In this document: positions 41,751 through 51,213 of the stretch, in pieces
Position numbering within the stretch: the first letter of the stretch is position 1
How the letters are laid out: each line of letters starts with the position of its first letter
Assembly: GCF_018413525.1 (NCBI RefSeq)
Contig: NZ_JAHCDD010000016.1
Span: forward strand, 1-64,000
Origin: Acidovorax sp. CCYZU-2555
Lineage (GTDB): Bacteria; Pseudomonadota; Gammaproteobacteria; Burkholderiales; Burkholderiaceae_C
DNA length: 64,000 nt
Direction of reading: 5' to 3'
Notes under the pieces: generated by a model
Database searches by the model: none
What the model was told of the DNA's origin: nothing
Seen by the model: the letters and a program-made list of their open reading frames with translations, nothing else
Program-made: the position numbers and the translations under genes

Positions 41751-42476
41751 TCACACGCTGCGCGCGTGCCGTGACCATTCGACGGCCCTGCGCGCCAACG
41801 CCGCCGTCGCATCGATCGTGGGAAGGGGTGCGTTTGCGTCATTGAGCACCAGCGGAACCTCGGTGCAGCCCAGAACCACGGCGGCCGCACCGCGGACATG
41901 CAACGCATTTGCGGCCTGAACCAGCAGGCAATGCCCTTCATCGAGCCTGCCGGCCTTGACCGCCGCGATGCCAGGCGTGATCCATTCGCGGATTTCGCTG
42001 GCAGTGGGCAGAAACCACTGCACGGCCTTGCCGTACGGGCGGTCCGTGTACAGGCCCGATGCCATGGTCGCTTCGGTCGCGAGCAGGCCCACGCGGGGTG
42101 TATCGCCGCTGGCCGCCGCCGCCATCGTCAGCGTCGCGTCAACGATGTGCAGCAGGGGAATCGCCACCGCGGCCTGGATCGCGTCGAACCACAGGTGGGC
42201 CGTGTTGCACGGCATCACGATCACGCCTGCACCCGCGGCCTCCAGCCGCCTGGCGCAGGCGACCAGGGCGGGCAAGGGCGATTCGCCCTGGCCCTGGAAC
42301 GCCTGGGTGCGGTCAGGAATCTGCGGGATGGAGCTGATCAGCGCGGGCACATGCTCCTGGTCCCGTGTCGCTGGCGTGGCCGCGACCATCTTCTGCATGA
42401 AGTCCACCGTTGCGAGCGGCCCCATGCCGCCGAGCACCCCGACCAGGCCGGGCAATGTACCGTCGCCTAAGGTCAT
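41751..42476 (-). CDS. Aspartate/glutamate racemase family protein
   Basis: Cofactor-independent racemase of about 241 residues. Both catalytic cysteines are present: VMPCNTAH and VLGCTEVP; the N-terminal block GVLGGMGPLATVDFMQKM is typical. The start at 42476 places the core soon after the N-terminus; an in-frame ATG at 42542 would add 22 basic residues. Divergent from a LysR-type regulator with a short shared promoter region, so it is a probable target of that regulator. Confidence 0.88.
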   Translation of the reverse strand: MTLGDGTLPGLVGVLGGMGPLATVDFMQKMVAATPATRDQEHVPALISSIPQIPDRTQAFQGQGESPLPALVACARRLEAAGAGVIVMPCNTAHLWFDAIQAAVAIPLLHIVDATLTMAAAASGDTPRVGLLATEATMASGLYTDRPYGKAVQWFLPTASEIREWITPGIAAVKAGRLDEGHCLLVQAANALHVRGAAAVVLGCTEVPLVLNDANAPLPTIDATAALARRAVEWSRHARSV

Positions 42477-42641
42477 GGAAGCTCTGGAATGAAAGCGCCT
42501 GCGCGAGGCGGTCTTCGGTGATTTGGGGTGGCGAATCTGCATGCCTCAATCCTATGAAACGCACAGGGTTCGTGTCATAGCAGTCTCGCCGCAGTTCATA
42601 AGCCCAGCTAATATCCCGCCTCCGCCAGAAAGGATGACCGC

Positions 42642-43532
42642 ATGCGGCTCAAGCACATAGAAGTGTTCAATGCATTGATGTTGACCGGCACCGTGAGCGC
42701 TGCGGCCAAGCTGCTGCATGTGACCCAGCCGGCCGCGACGCAAAGCCTGCAGCTCGCCGAGCTGCAGCTGGGCTACCAGCTGTTCACGCGCCAGCGGCGC
42801 CGGCTCGTGCCCACGCGCGAAGCGCATGCGCTTTACGTGGAAGTGCAGAAACTCATGACGCAGCTCGAGAGCGTCAAGCGCCTGGCCCAGGCCTTGGGCG
42901 AAGACGATTCGAGCAAGGGCTTGCGCATTCTCATTGTTCCTTCGCTGGCGATACGGGCGCTGCCGGATGCGCTGAGCCTGTTTCGCCAGCGCCACCCGAA
43001 GATCGCGGTGTCGGTGCGGACCCTGCACTCGAACGAGATCGCGCGCGCGATCGCGCTGCAGGAAGGCGATGTCGGCATCGTCTATGGCAATGTGATGCAT
43101 GCCGGTTTGAACGAGGCGCACATCGCCACGGGCCGGCTGGTCTGCGTGTCGCGCGTGGGCAAGAAGGGGGACGACCGCCGCAGCACCGTGGCGCTCGAGG
43201 AGCTGATGCGCGAGCCTTTCATCCGCATCGATGAACGCGACCCGCTGGGCGCCATGCTGGCGGACCAGTTTTCGCGCATGCAGGCGCAGCCCGTGGGCGG
43301 AATGTCGGTGCAGACGCACCACATCGCCATGGTCTTTGCCGAGCAGGGTTTCGGGCCGGCCATCATCGACTCGTTCACGGCCAAGGCCAGCCAGGTGGCG
43401 GAGTTGCACGTGCGCACCGTGACGCCTGAAATTCCGGTGGAAGTGCGCGCACTGATGCCGCGCGGCGAGATGTCTCAGCGCCCGGTCGACGACTTCATCG
43501 AAGCCATGCGCGCCGCGACCACCAGCGTCTGA
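42642..43532 (+). CDS. LysR-type transcriptional regulator
   Basis: 296 residues. An N-terminal winged HTH (HIEVFNALMLTGTVSAAAKL, LHVTQPAATQSLQLAELQLG) is followed by a periplasmic-binding-like effector domain. aaagga precedes the ATG at 42642. It is divergent from the Asp/Glu racemase gene, the classical layout for a LysR protein and its target, and lies just past the CoA-transferase. Ligand unknown. Confidence 0.92.
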   Translation: MRLKHIEVFNALMLTGTVSAAAKLLHVTQPAATQSLQLAELQLGYQLFTRQRRRLVPTREAHALYVEVQKLMTQLESVKRLAQALGEDDSSKGLRILIVPSLAIRALPDALSLFRQRHPKIAVSVRTLHSNEIARAIALQEGDVGIVYGNVMHAGLNEAHIATGRLVCVSRVGKKGDDRRSTVALEELMREPFIRIDERDPLGAMLADQFSRMQAQPVGGMSVQTHHIAMVFAEQGFGPAIIDSFTAKASQVAELHVRTVTPEIPVEVRALMPRGEMSQRPVDDFIEAMRAATTSV

Positions 43533-43559
43533 GCGGCGGAAAGGGCCGCACCATTGAAA

Positions 43560-43584
43560 ACGCCCGATGGATTGCATCGGGCGT
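43560..43584 (-). terminator. Hairpin terminator after mqo
   Basis: A perfect 10-bp stem (acgcccgatg / catcgggcgt) with a 5-base loop. On the minus strand it is followed by ttttcaatgg, so it best fits the end of mqo, whose stop is about 70 bases away. It may also slow transcripts from the LysR gene. Confidence 0.65.
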
Positions 43585-43656
43585 CGTCGGGCTGCGCTGG
43601 GGGAGAAAAAGGGGCCGCCATTGCGACGGCTCCTGTTTTCCCGGCGCTGAGCGGGT

Positions 43657-45351
43657 TTAAAGCGCTTGCATTTCCGTGTTGGCGTTGCGCGGTGCAACGG
43701 CTGGTGCAGCCGGCGCGGCAGGCGCCTTGTCTGCCACGGCGCCCTGGGCATTTACCGGCACTTCGAGGTAAGGCAGCTTCAGTGCCTGGCCTGTCATGGC
43801 GCGGATTTCGTTGGTCAGGGCCGCGCTGTCGTTGATCTTGCGGCCGTACGACGGAACGATGGTCTTGAGTTTTTCCTTCCAGCCTGCTTCCATCTCCTTG
43901 GGGAAGGCCTGGGCCAGCAGGTTGAGCATGATCGGCGGCGCAGTGGAGGCGCCTGGCGAGGCACCCAGCAGGGCGGCGATGGTCTTGTCCTGGTCGGTCA
44001 CGATTTCGGTGCCGAACTGCAGGATGGGGCCCTTTTCAGGATCATTCTTGATGATCTGCACGCGCTGGCCGGCGGTGACGAGTTGCCAATCTTCGCGCTT
44101 GGCGTTGGGGTAATACTTGACCAGCTCGGCGTGGCGATCGGCGTCGCTCAGTTCGGCCTGCTGCAGCAGATACTTCACCAGATCGAGGTTTTCGCTGCCG
44201 ACCTTCAACATGCCGGCCACGTTGTTGTGGTTGACCGACGAGTACAAGTCGAACCACGAACCTTCCTTCAGGAACTTGGTGCTGAACAGCGCGAAGGGGC
44301 CAAACAGCACCACGGGCTTGTCGTCGAGCTTGCGCGAGTCGATGTGCGGCACCGACATGGGCGGCGAACCGGTTCCGGCCATGCCGTAGACCTTGACCTT
44401 GTGGCGCTCGGCCACGGCCGGTGCCTTGAACGCCAGGAACTGGCCGCCGACCGGGAAGCCCGCGTAGTTCTTGGCTTCGGGAATGCCCGACATCTGCAGC
44501 AGCTTGAGCGCGGCGCCGCCAGCGCCGATGAACACGAAGCGCGACTTGACCGTGCGTTCCTGGCCGCTCTTGAGGTCCTTGACGGTGACGTTCCAGATCT
44601 TGTCGCTGCCCTGGCGCAGCGCCGTGACTTCATGCTGCACCTGCAGCTTGAAGTTGGGGTTGCGCTGCAGGCCGCGCGTCAATTCGTTGGTGATCACGCC
44701 GAAATTGACGTCGGTGCCCAGGGGCATATAGGTCGCGGCGACCTTCTGGTTGGGATCGCGCCCTTCCATCACCAGCGGTGCCCACTGCTTGATCTGCGCG
44801 GCGTCGGTGGTGAACTGCATGCCGTAGAACATGGGGTTCTTGACCAGCGCCTCATGGCGCTTGCGCAGGTATTCGATGCGGTCTTCACCCCAGACGAAGC
44901 TCATGTGCGGCGTCGGGTTGATGAAGTCGGACGGCTGGGGCAGGCGGCCCAGCTTGACCTGGTGCGACCAGAACTGGCGCGAGACTTCGAACTGCTCGGC
45001 AATGCCGACCGCGCGCTTGGTCTCGATCGAGCCATCGGGCAGCTCTGGCGTGTAGTTCAGCTCGGCGAAGGCCGAATGGCCGGTGCCGGCGTTGTTCCAG
45101 CCGTTGGAGCTTTCCAGGGCCACGCCGTCAAGGCGTTCGAACAGTTGCACGTTCAGGTCGGGCTGCAGTTCCTGCAGGTAGGTGGCCAGCGTGATGCTCA
45201 TGATCCCGCCGCCGACCAGCACCACATCCACAGGCTTGTCGTTCTCGGCGCCGGGCACCGAGCGCTCATAAAGAGGCCAATAGAGGAACAGTACCCCCGT
45301 GATTGCCAAAAGGGCCAGCAGGCTGGCGCCCCATATCTTGAATTTCCGCAT
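43657..45351 (-). CDS. mqo: Malate:quinone oxidoreductase
   Basis: FAD-dependent peripheral membrane enzyme oxidising malate to oxaloacetate and reducing quinone, about 564 residues. FAD-binding motif [20 protein letters not shown], then [19 protein letters not shown] and a C-terminal [11 protein letters not shown] block are diagnostic. Unlike most Mqo proteins it starts with a membrane segment ([19 protein letters not shown]) and ends in an Ala/Pro-rich tail. The start at 45351 was chosen because ggag lies 7 bases before it. Downstream of dctA on the same strand. Confidence 0.93.
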   Translation of the reverse strand: MRKFKIWGASLLALLAITGVLFLYWPLYERSVPGAENDKPVDVVLVGGGIMSITLATYLQELQPDLNVQLFERLDGVALESSNGWNNAGTGHSAFAELNYTPELPDGSIETKRAVGIAEQFEVSRQFWSHQVKLGRLPQPSDFINPTPHMSFVWGEDRIEYLRKRHEALVKNPMFYGMQFTTDAAQIKQWAPLVMEGRDPNQKVAATYMPLGTDVNFGVITNELTRGLQRNPNFKLQVQHEVTALRQGSDKIWNVTVKDLKSGQERTVKSRFVFIGAGGAALKLLQMSGIPEAKNYAGFPVGGQFLAFKAPAVAERHKVKVYGMAGTGSPPMSVPHIDSRKLDDKPVVLFGPFALFSTKFLKEGSWFDLYSSVNHNNVAGMLKVGSENLDLVKYLLQQAELSDADRHAELVKYYPNAKREDWQLVTAGQRVQIIKNDPEKGPILQFGTEIVTDQDKTIAALLGASPGASTAPPIMLNLLAQAFPKEMEAGWKEKLKTIVPSYGRKINDSAALTNEIRAMTGQALKLPYLEVPVNAQGAVADKAPAAPAAPAVAPRNANTEMQAL

Positions 45352-45717
45352 GAACATACTCCGTCGCATTGGCGAATCGGTTTGAATAGAAAGAAAATTG
45401 CGCACGGCCCGCCACCCCCTCCGGATTGCCGGCCCGGCCGTCAGGCCGCAGCATCAGCAGATCACTGTGTCGAGGGAATGCGCGCCTGGCGCTCGCAATT
45501 CATCGCGGCTGTCCGCGCTTGCTCCTGTAACCGTTTCCATCGCTGCAATCGGGCATGGCGCCCTGATCGGCAATGGTCCACACATGGCTTGGATGTGGTC
45601 GGTTTTGATGCGCGTGACGGGCTTGATGCCGAAGCAGGCCACCGTCGCGGACGACAGTGTGCCCGGTCATGGCGCGGATCGAAAGCCTAAACAGCAAATG
45701 TCATCGCTGCATCAAGG
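45352..45717. other. 366-base region between dctA and mqo
   Basis: No gene is supported here. It is the leader and probable promoter region of mqo. A GC-rich inverted repeat (ggcccggcc / ggccgtcaggcc area, 45433-45450) is visible. No tRNA or other RNA gene was recognised. Confidence 0.4.
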
Positions 45718-47034
45718 TCATGCAGGCTGTCCGCCGGTCGGGGCCATTGGGTGCGCCTCGACAGGATTGGCTTCGGCGGTCAGCAACACGTCGGTATCCG
45801 GCTGGGTTTCGCCCAGCTTGCCTTCCCACTTCGCCACCGCTGCCGTGGCGATGCTGTTGCCGATGACGTTGGTCGCGGTACGACCCATGTCGAGGAAGAC
45901 GTCAATGCCCATGATGAGCAGCAGGGCGGCCTCTGGCAGGCCGAACAGCGGCAGCGTCGCGGCCACCACCACCAGCGAGGCGCGCGACACGCCGGCCATG
46001 CCCTTGCTGCTGATCATCAGCACCAGCAGCATCGACAGCTGGGTGGCGAACGACATTTCGATGCCATACACCTGGGCGATGAACAGAATGGCGAACGCCT
46101 GGTAGATCATCGAGCCGTCGAGGTTGAAGGCGTAGCCCATGGGCAGAACGAAGCCCGTGACTTCATCCTTGACGCCGAACTTCTCGAGCTGTTCCATGGT
46201 CTTGGGATAGGCCGCCTCGCTGCTCGCGGTGAAGAACGCGATCAGGGTGGGGGCCTTCACCAGGCTCAGCAGCGTGAACACCCGCTTGCGCAGCACGATG
46301 TAGCCGGCCGTGATCAGCACCAGCCACAGCGTGGCCAGCGCGAAATAGAAGCTCGCGATGAACTTGGCATAGGTCGTCAGAACGCCCAGGCCTTGCACCG
46401 TGATGGCCGCGGCCACCGCGGCGAACACGCCGACGGGAGCGAAAAGCATCACATAGTCGGTGACGCGAATCATCACGTGCACCAGCTCTTCGAAGAACGA
46501 CTTGATCACGTCGCCGGTCTTGCTTTTCACCGTGCACAGTGCGAAACCGAAGAACAGCGAGAACACCACGATCTGCAAAACGGAATTGGTGGCCAGCGCC
46601 TCGAAGATGCTCTTGGGGAAGATGCCGACGATGAAGTGCTTGAAGTCCAGCGAAGCCGTCTTGAGGTGGGTGGACGCGCTCGCATCCGGCAAGGCCAGGT
46701 GCGTGCCGTCGCCCGGCCGAAACACATTGGCCCACAGCAGGCCCAGCAGCAGGGAAATCAGCGAAGCCGTGACGAACCATCCCAGCGCCTTCGCGCCCAC
46801 GCGGCCCACGCTTTTCGCATCGCCCATGCTGGCAATGCCGACCACCAGCGTGGCGAACACCAGCGGGGCAATGATCATCTTCACCAGGTGAAGAAATATC
46901 TCCGTCAGCGCCGTGAAGTAGCTCGCAATTTCCTTGGAGGTTTCAGCCGGAAAAGCGGTGTTGCAGATATAGCCGACGACGATGCCCGCGACGAGCGCGA
47001 TAAGTACCCAGGTGGTGAGTTTGTTGAATTTCAT
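45718..47034 (-). CDS. dctA: C4-dicarboxylate/proton symporter DctA
   Basis: Inner-membrane DAACS-family carrier for malate, succinate and fumarate, 438 residues. Family motifs include HLVKMIIAPLVFATLVVGIA, the helical-hairpin sequence AFFTASSEAAYPKTME, and GYAFNLDGSMIYQAFA, all intact. ggagac precedes the ATG at 47034. Followed by mqo on the same strand, so malate uptake and oxidation are encoded together. No DctBD sensor-regulator pair is adjacent. Confidence 0.95.
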   Translation of the reverse strand: MKFNKLTTWVLIALVAGIVVGYICNTAFPAETSKEIASYFTALTEIFLHLVKMIIAPLVFATLVVGIASMGDAKSVGRVGAKALGWFVTASLISLLLGLLWANVFRPGDGTHLALPDASASTHLKTASLDFKHFIVGIFPKSIFEALATNSVLQIVVFSLFFGFALCTVKSKTGDVIKSFFEELVHVMIRVTDYVMLFAPVGVFAAVAAAITVQGLGVLTTYAKFIASFYFALATLWLVLITAGYIVLRKRVFTLLSLVKAPTLIAFFTASSEAAYPKTMEQLEKFGVKDEVTGFVLPMGYAFNLDGSMIYQAFAILFIAQVYGIEMSFATQLSMLLVLMISSKGMAGVSRASLVVVAATLPLFGLPEAALLLIMGIDVFLDMGRTATNVIGNSIATAAVAKWEGKLGETQPDTDVLLTAEANPVEAHPMAPTGGQPA

Positions 47035-47224
47035 TCTGTCTCCGTTTTCTCGAACGCGTGCGCGCGGGCGCGGCTCTCAAAGCGATAGGGCAATAGGTAA
47101 GAAGGGGGATGGGACGAAAGCCTGAACCGGCGCGAACGATGGAAATGCGACACAAGCGCAAACATCGGGCTTTCGTTTCATTTCATCGGTAAGTCAAACA
47201 GGAGGCATGTAGACGTGATACAAA

Positions 47225-47257
47225 AAAAGCCTGCTATTTTTTAAATAGCAGGCTTTT
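47225..47257. terminator. Bidirectional terminator hairpin, twin of the tRNA-Lys terminator
   Basis: A perfect 15-bp inverted repeat (aaaagcctgctattt / aaatagcaggctttt) with a 3-base loop and T-runs on both sides. The stem matches the hairpin at 51214-51244 almost exactly. It lies upstream of dctA with no obvious gene ending at it. Confidence 0.8.
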
Positions 47258-47535
47258 CAACAACGGAGACATCTTGCCGGTAGATTGGGCACAGTGCGAA
47301 AGCGCGACCCAAGGTTTGAAAGTCCAATCCGCTGTTGAGGATTGGCGCGGATTCTACGGCTTTTCGGAGAGTGTTTTCTCAAATTGGGTCCCAGCATCCA
47401 TGCGTCTTTTGGGGATTTATCCTCAACAAGCTTGCGCCATGGGCCCGCAATGTGCGGCCCGGGTATGGAGATGGCGGTGGGAACCCTTGTGCCTTGCCTG
47501 ACCAGTGCGGCGCGCACGAGCGCGAGCTGGCTTGA

Positions 47536-47651
47536 CCATCATTGAAGCGGGCTGGGCTTGATTCCAGCTCTGGAAAACCGCGTGTCGCGTTTGTGCTTCG
47601 CTTCACTCTACGGCCCCCGCGTGTCCCTCCACGCCGCCACTTCAATGATGG
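47536..47651. repeat. 116-bp element bounded by a 12-bp inverted repeat
   Basis: ccatcattgaag at 47536-47547 and cttcaatgatgg at 47640-47651 are exact inverted copies around 92 bases of GC-rich sequence with no frame of note. It could be a small non-autonomous mobile element (MITE-like) or a long RNA hairpin. Confidence 0.4.
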
Positions 47652-47701
47652 CCCCGCATCTTCGTTGCCGGAGCCCGGGCTTGGCATTGCAAACCCGATG
47701 A

Positions 47702-47717
47702 CTGTGATTGTATACAG
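47702..47717. promoter_or_regulatory. LexA (SOS) box-like site
   Basis: ctgt-N8-acag with an A/T-rich centre (ctgtgattgtatacag) matches the LexA consensus layout of proteobacteria. It lies 16 bases before the ATG of the 47733 frame. Presence of a functional target gene is not established. Confidence 0.45.
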
Positions 47718-47732
47718 TTATTTTGCTGGTGG

Positions 47733-48164
47733 ATGCTTTTTGTTGATCGAGCTGGAAAGGACTCCGCAATCGTTGCTGCCTGCGAGTGGGTACGCGGCGT
47801 TGTTGCTGGCGCGATCAGCGATGGCGGGAAAACGCGCTCGCAGCTTGGCTGGGAAGACCGGCCTGCGCGCAGCCTTCGACCAGAAGCACGAAGCAGAGCG
47901 TGCCGGCGACGGCCACGGGTTGGCTGTGGATTGGAAGATTTGTGTTTGGTAGGCGACTTTGGCACCTCATTTCTCCGCTCTGGTGCACGGGATCACCTGC
48001 AAGTTGAGCGACCGAGCATGCCGACCGAGGCGCTGGCCGAAGATGCGGACCCGTTCGGCCTGATGCGCGCGACCCTGGCCGAGATTGACCGGCGCGAGGG
48101 CTATGAAGTGAAACTGGTCGCCGCCCTGGAGAACTGCAAGCGCCCGCTCATTTCACCTGAGTGA
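47733..48164 (+). pseudogene. Weak frame after the LexA-like site, possibly decayed
   Basis: A 143-residue frame with Arg-rich, non-protein-like middle sequence. Its last 48 residues, from ATG 48018 (MPTEALAEDADPFGLMRATL and onward to ISPE), look like genuine protein with amphipathic helices. A neighbouring frame ending at 47952 also starts near the LexA-like site. The pattern suggests a frameshifted or partly deleted gene. No family recognised. Confidence 0.25.
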
Positions 48165-48221
48165 GTTGCTGCGAATGGGAAAATTATGGAAGAAATCATC
48201 CCCGTCCATAACTCACACGAT

Positions 48222-50675
48222 TCAGGCGAACTCGATGCCCGTAGCCGCCAGACCCACCAGATCGATGCGCGTGGCGTTCAGGTCCAGATTGCTGGCCAGC
48301 ACCGCCAGTTCTCCGCCTGTCACACCCTTCGCCATCATGTTGACGAAGGGTTGCAGCTGGGCCGGAGTCGCGGCGCTGCCCACGACATTGGTCCAGATCA
48401 ACTGCGTCACTTCGATTGATGTCTTCGCGCCCAGCGCCTGCAGGCCCAGTTGCGCCAGGCTTTGCGCACTTACACCCTCATCCAGCGCGCGAATCACTTC
48501 ACCCACCAGCGGCTTGTTTTCCAGGAACGCGACGCCGGCCACGGCACCAATCAGCTTCGCGGCCTGGCCTGCATTGCCGTCAAGGTCCAGCGCCACCTGC
48601 GTGTCTTCCAGCGTCACGCGTTCGACATTGCTCAGTTCCAGCATCGCGCCATCGGTCATGCGCTGCAGCGTGTAGCCTGCATCGCTGGCCTCGATATGCA
48701 GCTGCGCAAAGCTGGCCGGGAAGACCACGGTGTCTATGCCCGCGCCACCATCCACCGACCAGGCCAGGCCAGGTGTCGGGTTGAAGGTGTTGTCGCCGGC
48801 ATCGCCCGTGAACGTGGTCGCGCGCGCCGCGTCCACGCGAATCGCGCCCGCGCCGGCCATGCCTTCGAGCAACTGCTGCGCAGTCTTGCCGGCTGCCTGC
48901 TGCGGGTACACCTGGGCAAACACGGCGGCAACCTGCACGGCGCTCAGGCCATCCAGCGTCTGGATCACCGCGCCTTCGGCCTGCGTCAGGTCGCGTCCCA
49001 TCCACTTCTGGAACAGAAAGGCCGCGGCTTCTTCAGCCGCGCTATGGGCCACCGTGAGACTCGGGCCTGTCGCGAAGCGCACCTGCTCCACATCGACCAG
49101 CCAGTCGGCGACGCCGCTGGCGATATGAGTCAGCTTGATACCCGCTCCGTCCAAGGTGATCGAGTAGTCGCTGCGCTTGCCTTCCTGCAGCGCCAGGTCA
49201 AATCCCGTGCCGCCATTGAGCAGGTCGCTGCCCGTGCCGCCCGACAGCAGATCGTTGCCCGCGCCGCCAAACACGATGTCGTCGCCCGCATCGCCGTAGA
49301 TTTGGTCGTTTCCGCCCTTGCTGCCCACGGTGTCGTTGCCACCGCCGCCATGGATGATGTCGTCCTCGGCGCCCAGCACGATGTACTGAGCCGCGCCGTC
49401 GCCGCTGGCCATGTTCTGGCCCGCGCCGCCGTTGACGCGCACCGCGCCCACCACGGCCAGGAAGTCGACGTTGTCCACCTGGATGGTGGTGCTGTCGGGC
49501 AGGGCGCTCGCGTCCAGGATCACGGCCTGCATGCCGTCGCCCGCAATGGCGCTGCCGTTGATCACCAGCGGCACATCGGGGTCAAAGCCCGCGCCGGCCG
49601 TGACGGTGATGGTCTGTATGGTCAGCGGCACCGACGGGTTCAGGGACGCCAGGAAGGCTTGGGCGTTGTTGGTCAGTTCGGCGTCGCCACCGGCCAAGCG
49701 CTCTATGCGCAGTGTCAATTCAGCCAGCGCTGCGGTACCGGTCATTGGTGCTGGCATGCCCTGGGCCTGCAGCGCCAGGCCCACTGGTACGCTGACCTGC
49801 AGGATGGAGTGGCCGTCTGCGCCCTTGACCAGGGGAATGTCGGCCAGCGGCGAAGGCGTACCGGGCGTGTCGGGCCGGCCGGGCAAGACCACCGGAATGC
49901 TGATGATGGCGCTGCCGCCGTCGCCGGGCGTGGTCACCACGGGCACGCCGTCGACGGACACAGCGGCGGAATCGGTCGGCGGCGCAGGCGTCGTATTTGT
50001 CACTGCCGTCGCCGCGAGCGGGGCGGCATCGTTGCCGGCGAGGTCCTGGATGGCACTGGCGGCATTGCCCACTTCGAGTTTGTCATAGGCAACGGTCACA
50101 TTGTCGCCATGGGTCACGGGTTTGGCCAGGGTCAGGGTGACGGTGTTCTTGGCCGCGCTGACGACCACTGCCGTGACCACATTGCGCACCAGACCCACCA
50201 TCACCGTAAAGGATTCTGGCGCTGGACCGTTGACGTCATCGAGTGTGTCCGACTTGGAGAAGGACAACACCAGGGTGCTGCGATTGACGGCGGCCGACTC
50301 AAAAACCGGCGCTTGCGTGTCGATGGTGACAACCAGTGCGTTGGATGCAGCGCTGATAGTGCCAACCGCGCCCAAAGCCTTGGCTGTCACGATGTGCATT
50401 CCTTCGGCTAGCGCAACGTAGGTTGTCACTTGCCACACGCCTTTGACAGCACGCGTCGTTGCCAGCACGGTGGTGCCGTCTGTGTCGTACAAGGTGACGA
50501 GGGCGCCCGACAGCGTCGAGCCTCCGATGGTGAGTTTGGTGGCATTGGTGATCTGATCCCAGTACGATTTACCGGTATCGCTGCCGTAAACCAGCCGTAG
50601 GCCGACTGGTGGCGGCATCACAACCTGGTCGGCAATACTCGCTTGGTTGAATTCCAGCGGTGCTAGTTCGTGCAT
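48222..50675 (-). CDS. RTX-type calcium-binding secreted protein with DUF4214-like C-terminus
   Basis: 817 residues, no N-terminal signal peptide, as expected for type I secretion. Residues about 20-115 form an Ig-like domain, and 118-215 a SwmB/Ig-like domain (VFESAAVNRSTLVLSFSKSD, IQDLAGNDAAP). Residues about 435-492 hold RTX nonapeptides (GGGGNDTVG, GDAGDDIVFGGAGND, GGTGSDLLNGGTG). Later segments (FLFQKWMGRDLTQAE; ALDEGVSAQSLAQLGLQALG; LNATRIDLVG) resemble DUF4214, frequent in S-layer-like and adhesive RTX proteins. ggagct precedes the ATG. No type I transporter genes are adjacent. Likely a surface or released protein. Confidence 0.82.
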   Translation of the reverse strand: MHELAPLEFNQASIADQVVMPPPVGLRLVYGSDTGKSYWDQITNATKLTIGGSTLSGALVTLYDTDGTTVLATTRAVKGVWQVTTYVALAEGMHIVTAKALGAVGTISAASNALVVTIDTQAPVFESAAVNRSTLVLSFSKSDTLDDVNGPAPESFTVMVGLVRNVVTAVVVSAAKNTVTLTLAKPVTHGDNVTVAYDKLEVGNAASAIQDLAGNDAAPLAATAVTNTTPAPPTDSAAVSVDGVPVVTTPGDGGSAIISIPVVLPGRPDTPGTPSPLADIPLVKGADGHSILQVSVPVGLALQAQGMPAPMTGTAALAELTLRIERLAGGDAELTNNAQAFLASLNPSVPLTIQTITVTAGAGFDPDVPLVINGSAIAGDGMQAVILDASALPDSTTIQVDNVDFLAVVGAVRVNGGAGQNMASGDGAAQYIVLGAEDDIIHGGGGNDTVGSKGGNDQIYGDAGDDIVFGGAGNDLLSGGTGSDLLNGGTGFDLALQEGKRSDYSITLDGAGIKLTHIASGVADWLVDVEQVRFATGPSLTVAHSAAEEAAAFLFQKWMGRDLTQAEGAVIQTLDGLSAVQVAAVFAQVYPQQAAGKTAQQLLEGMAGAGAIRVDAARATTFTGDAGDNTFNPTPGLAWSVDGGAGIDTVVFPASFAQLHIEASDAGYTLQRMTDGAMLELSNVERVTLEDTQVALDLDGNAGQAAKLIGAVAGVAFLENKPLVGEVIRALDEGVSAQSLAQLGLQALGAKTSIEVTQLIWTNVVGSAATPAQLQPFVNMMAKGVTGGELAVLASNLDLNATRIDLVGLAATGIEFA

Positions 50676-51083
50676 TTTGAGCTCCGGCTTCGGTATATCT
50701 CAACTGGGGCGTGCGTGCTTCGTGCAACGGCCACGCACCATTCATCCACGGAAATCCCCAACTTGTTTGTCGCCTGTATGGCGAACTGGGCATCGAAGTC
50801 AATGGCCACAAGTTACTGTTGACAGAACATGGACCGGATTCGGCCTGTCGTATGTGCGGTGACCCACAGTGCGGTTGCGTTGTTGTTACGCCTGACCACA
50901 CACTGAACCCCGTCTGAGCCTTGGCAACGTGACACGCACCTGATTCGCAGGCACCGAGACGCACTCGAGTCATGCTATCACATGCGTTTGCGGGCCCCCA
51001 TTGCTGCCGGACAGGACCCGAGGCAGCCCGCAGACCAGCAGGACAAGCGCAGCGTTATCACGATCGAGCGCCAAGACGTGGAT
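50676..51083. other. Region upstream of the RTX gene, no secure gene
   Basis: Probable promoter region of the RTX gene. One 68-residue frame on the plus strand (50711-50917, GTG start) has a cysteine cluster CRMCGDPQCGC but no ribosome site, so it was not called. Nothing else was recognised. Confidence 0.35.
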
Positions 51084-51188
51084 CTATGGCTTGCGGGCAC
51101 CATATAACACTTCGAAGACGGTGTAATCGGCGGGCAACTCGGGGGGGATGTGCACTGCGCCATCAACGTGCGCTGTCCAACCATACAT
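51084..51188 (-). CDS. Possible 34-residue small protein downstream of tRNA-Lys
   Basis: A short frame reading MYGWTAHVDGAVHIPPELPA and ending YGARKP, with protein-like composition. Its ATG follows directly after a perfect 17-bp palindrome, so expression could be under operator control. It is too short for family recognition, and could instead be the remnant of a longer gene. Confidence 0.3.
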   Translation of the reverse strand: MYGWTAHVDGAVHIPPELPADYTVFEVLYGARKP

Positions 51189-51205
51189 ATTCCCACGGTG
51201 GGAAT
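51189..51205. promoter_or_regulatory. Perfect palindrome attcccac-g-gtgggaat
   Basis: An 8-bp inverted repeat around a single base, directly upstream of the 34-residue frame and just past the tRNA-Lys terminator. The size and symmetry suit a dimeric repressor. No identified regulator. Confidence 0.4.
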
Positions 51206-51213
51206 AAAACAAA

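Larger units (their letters stand above)
47035..48221. other. 1.2-kb gene-poor stretch between dctA and the RTX gene
   Basis: Holds a terminator hairpin (47225-47257), a 12-bp inverted-repeat pair at 47536 and 47640, a LexA-like site at 47702 and a weak frame at 47733-48164. Apart from these nothing can be assigned. Open frames between 47258 and 47690 lack ribosome sites and family features. The mixed composition suggests decayed or inserted DNA. Confidence 0.4.

Noticed and set aside
48450-50411. 653-codon plus-strand frame opposite the RTX gene
   Set aside because: Shadow: the minus strand has RTX nonapeptides and a ribosome site, the plus frame has neither.
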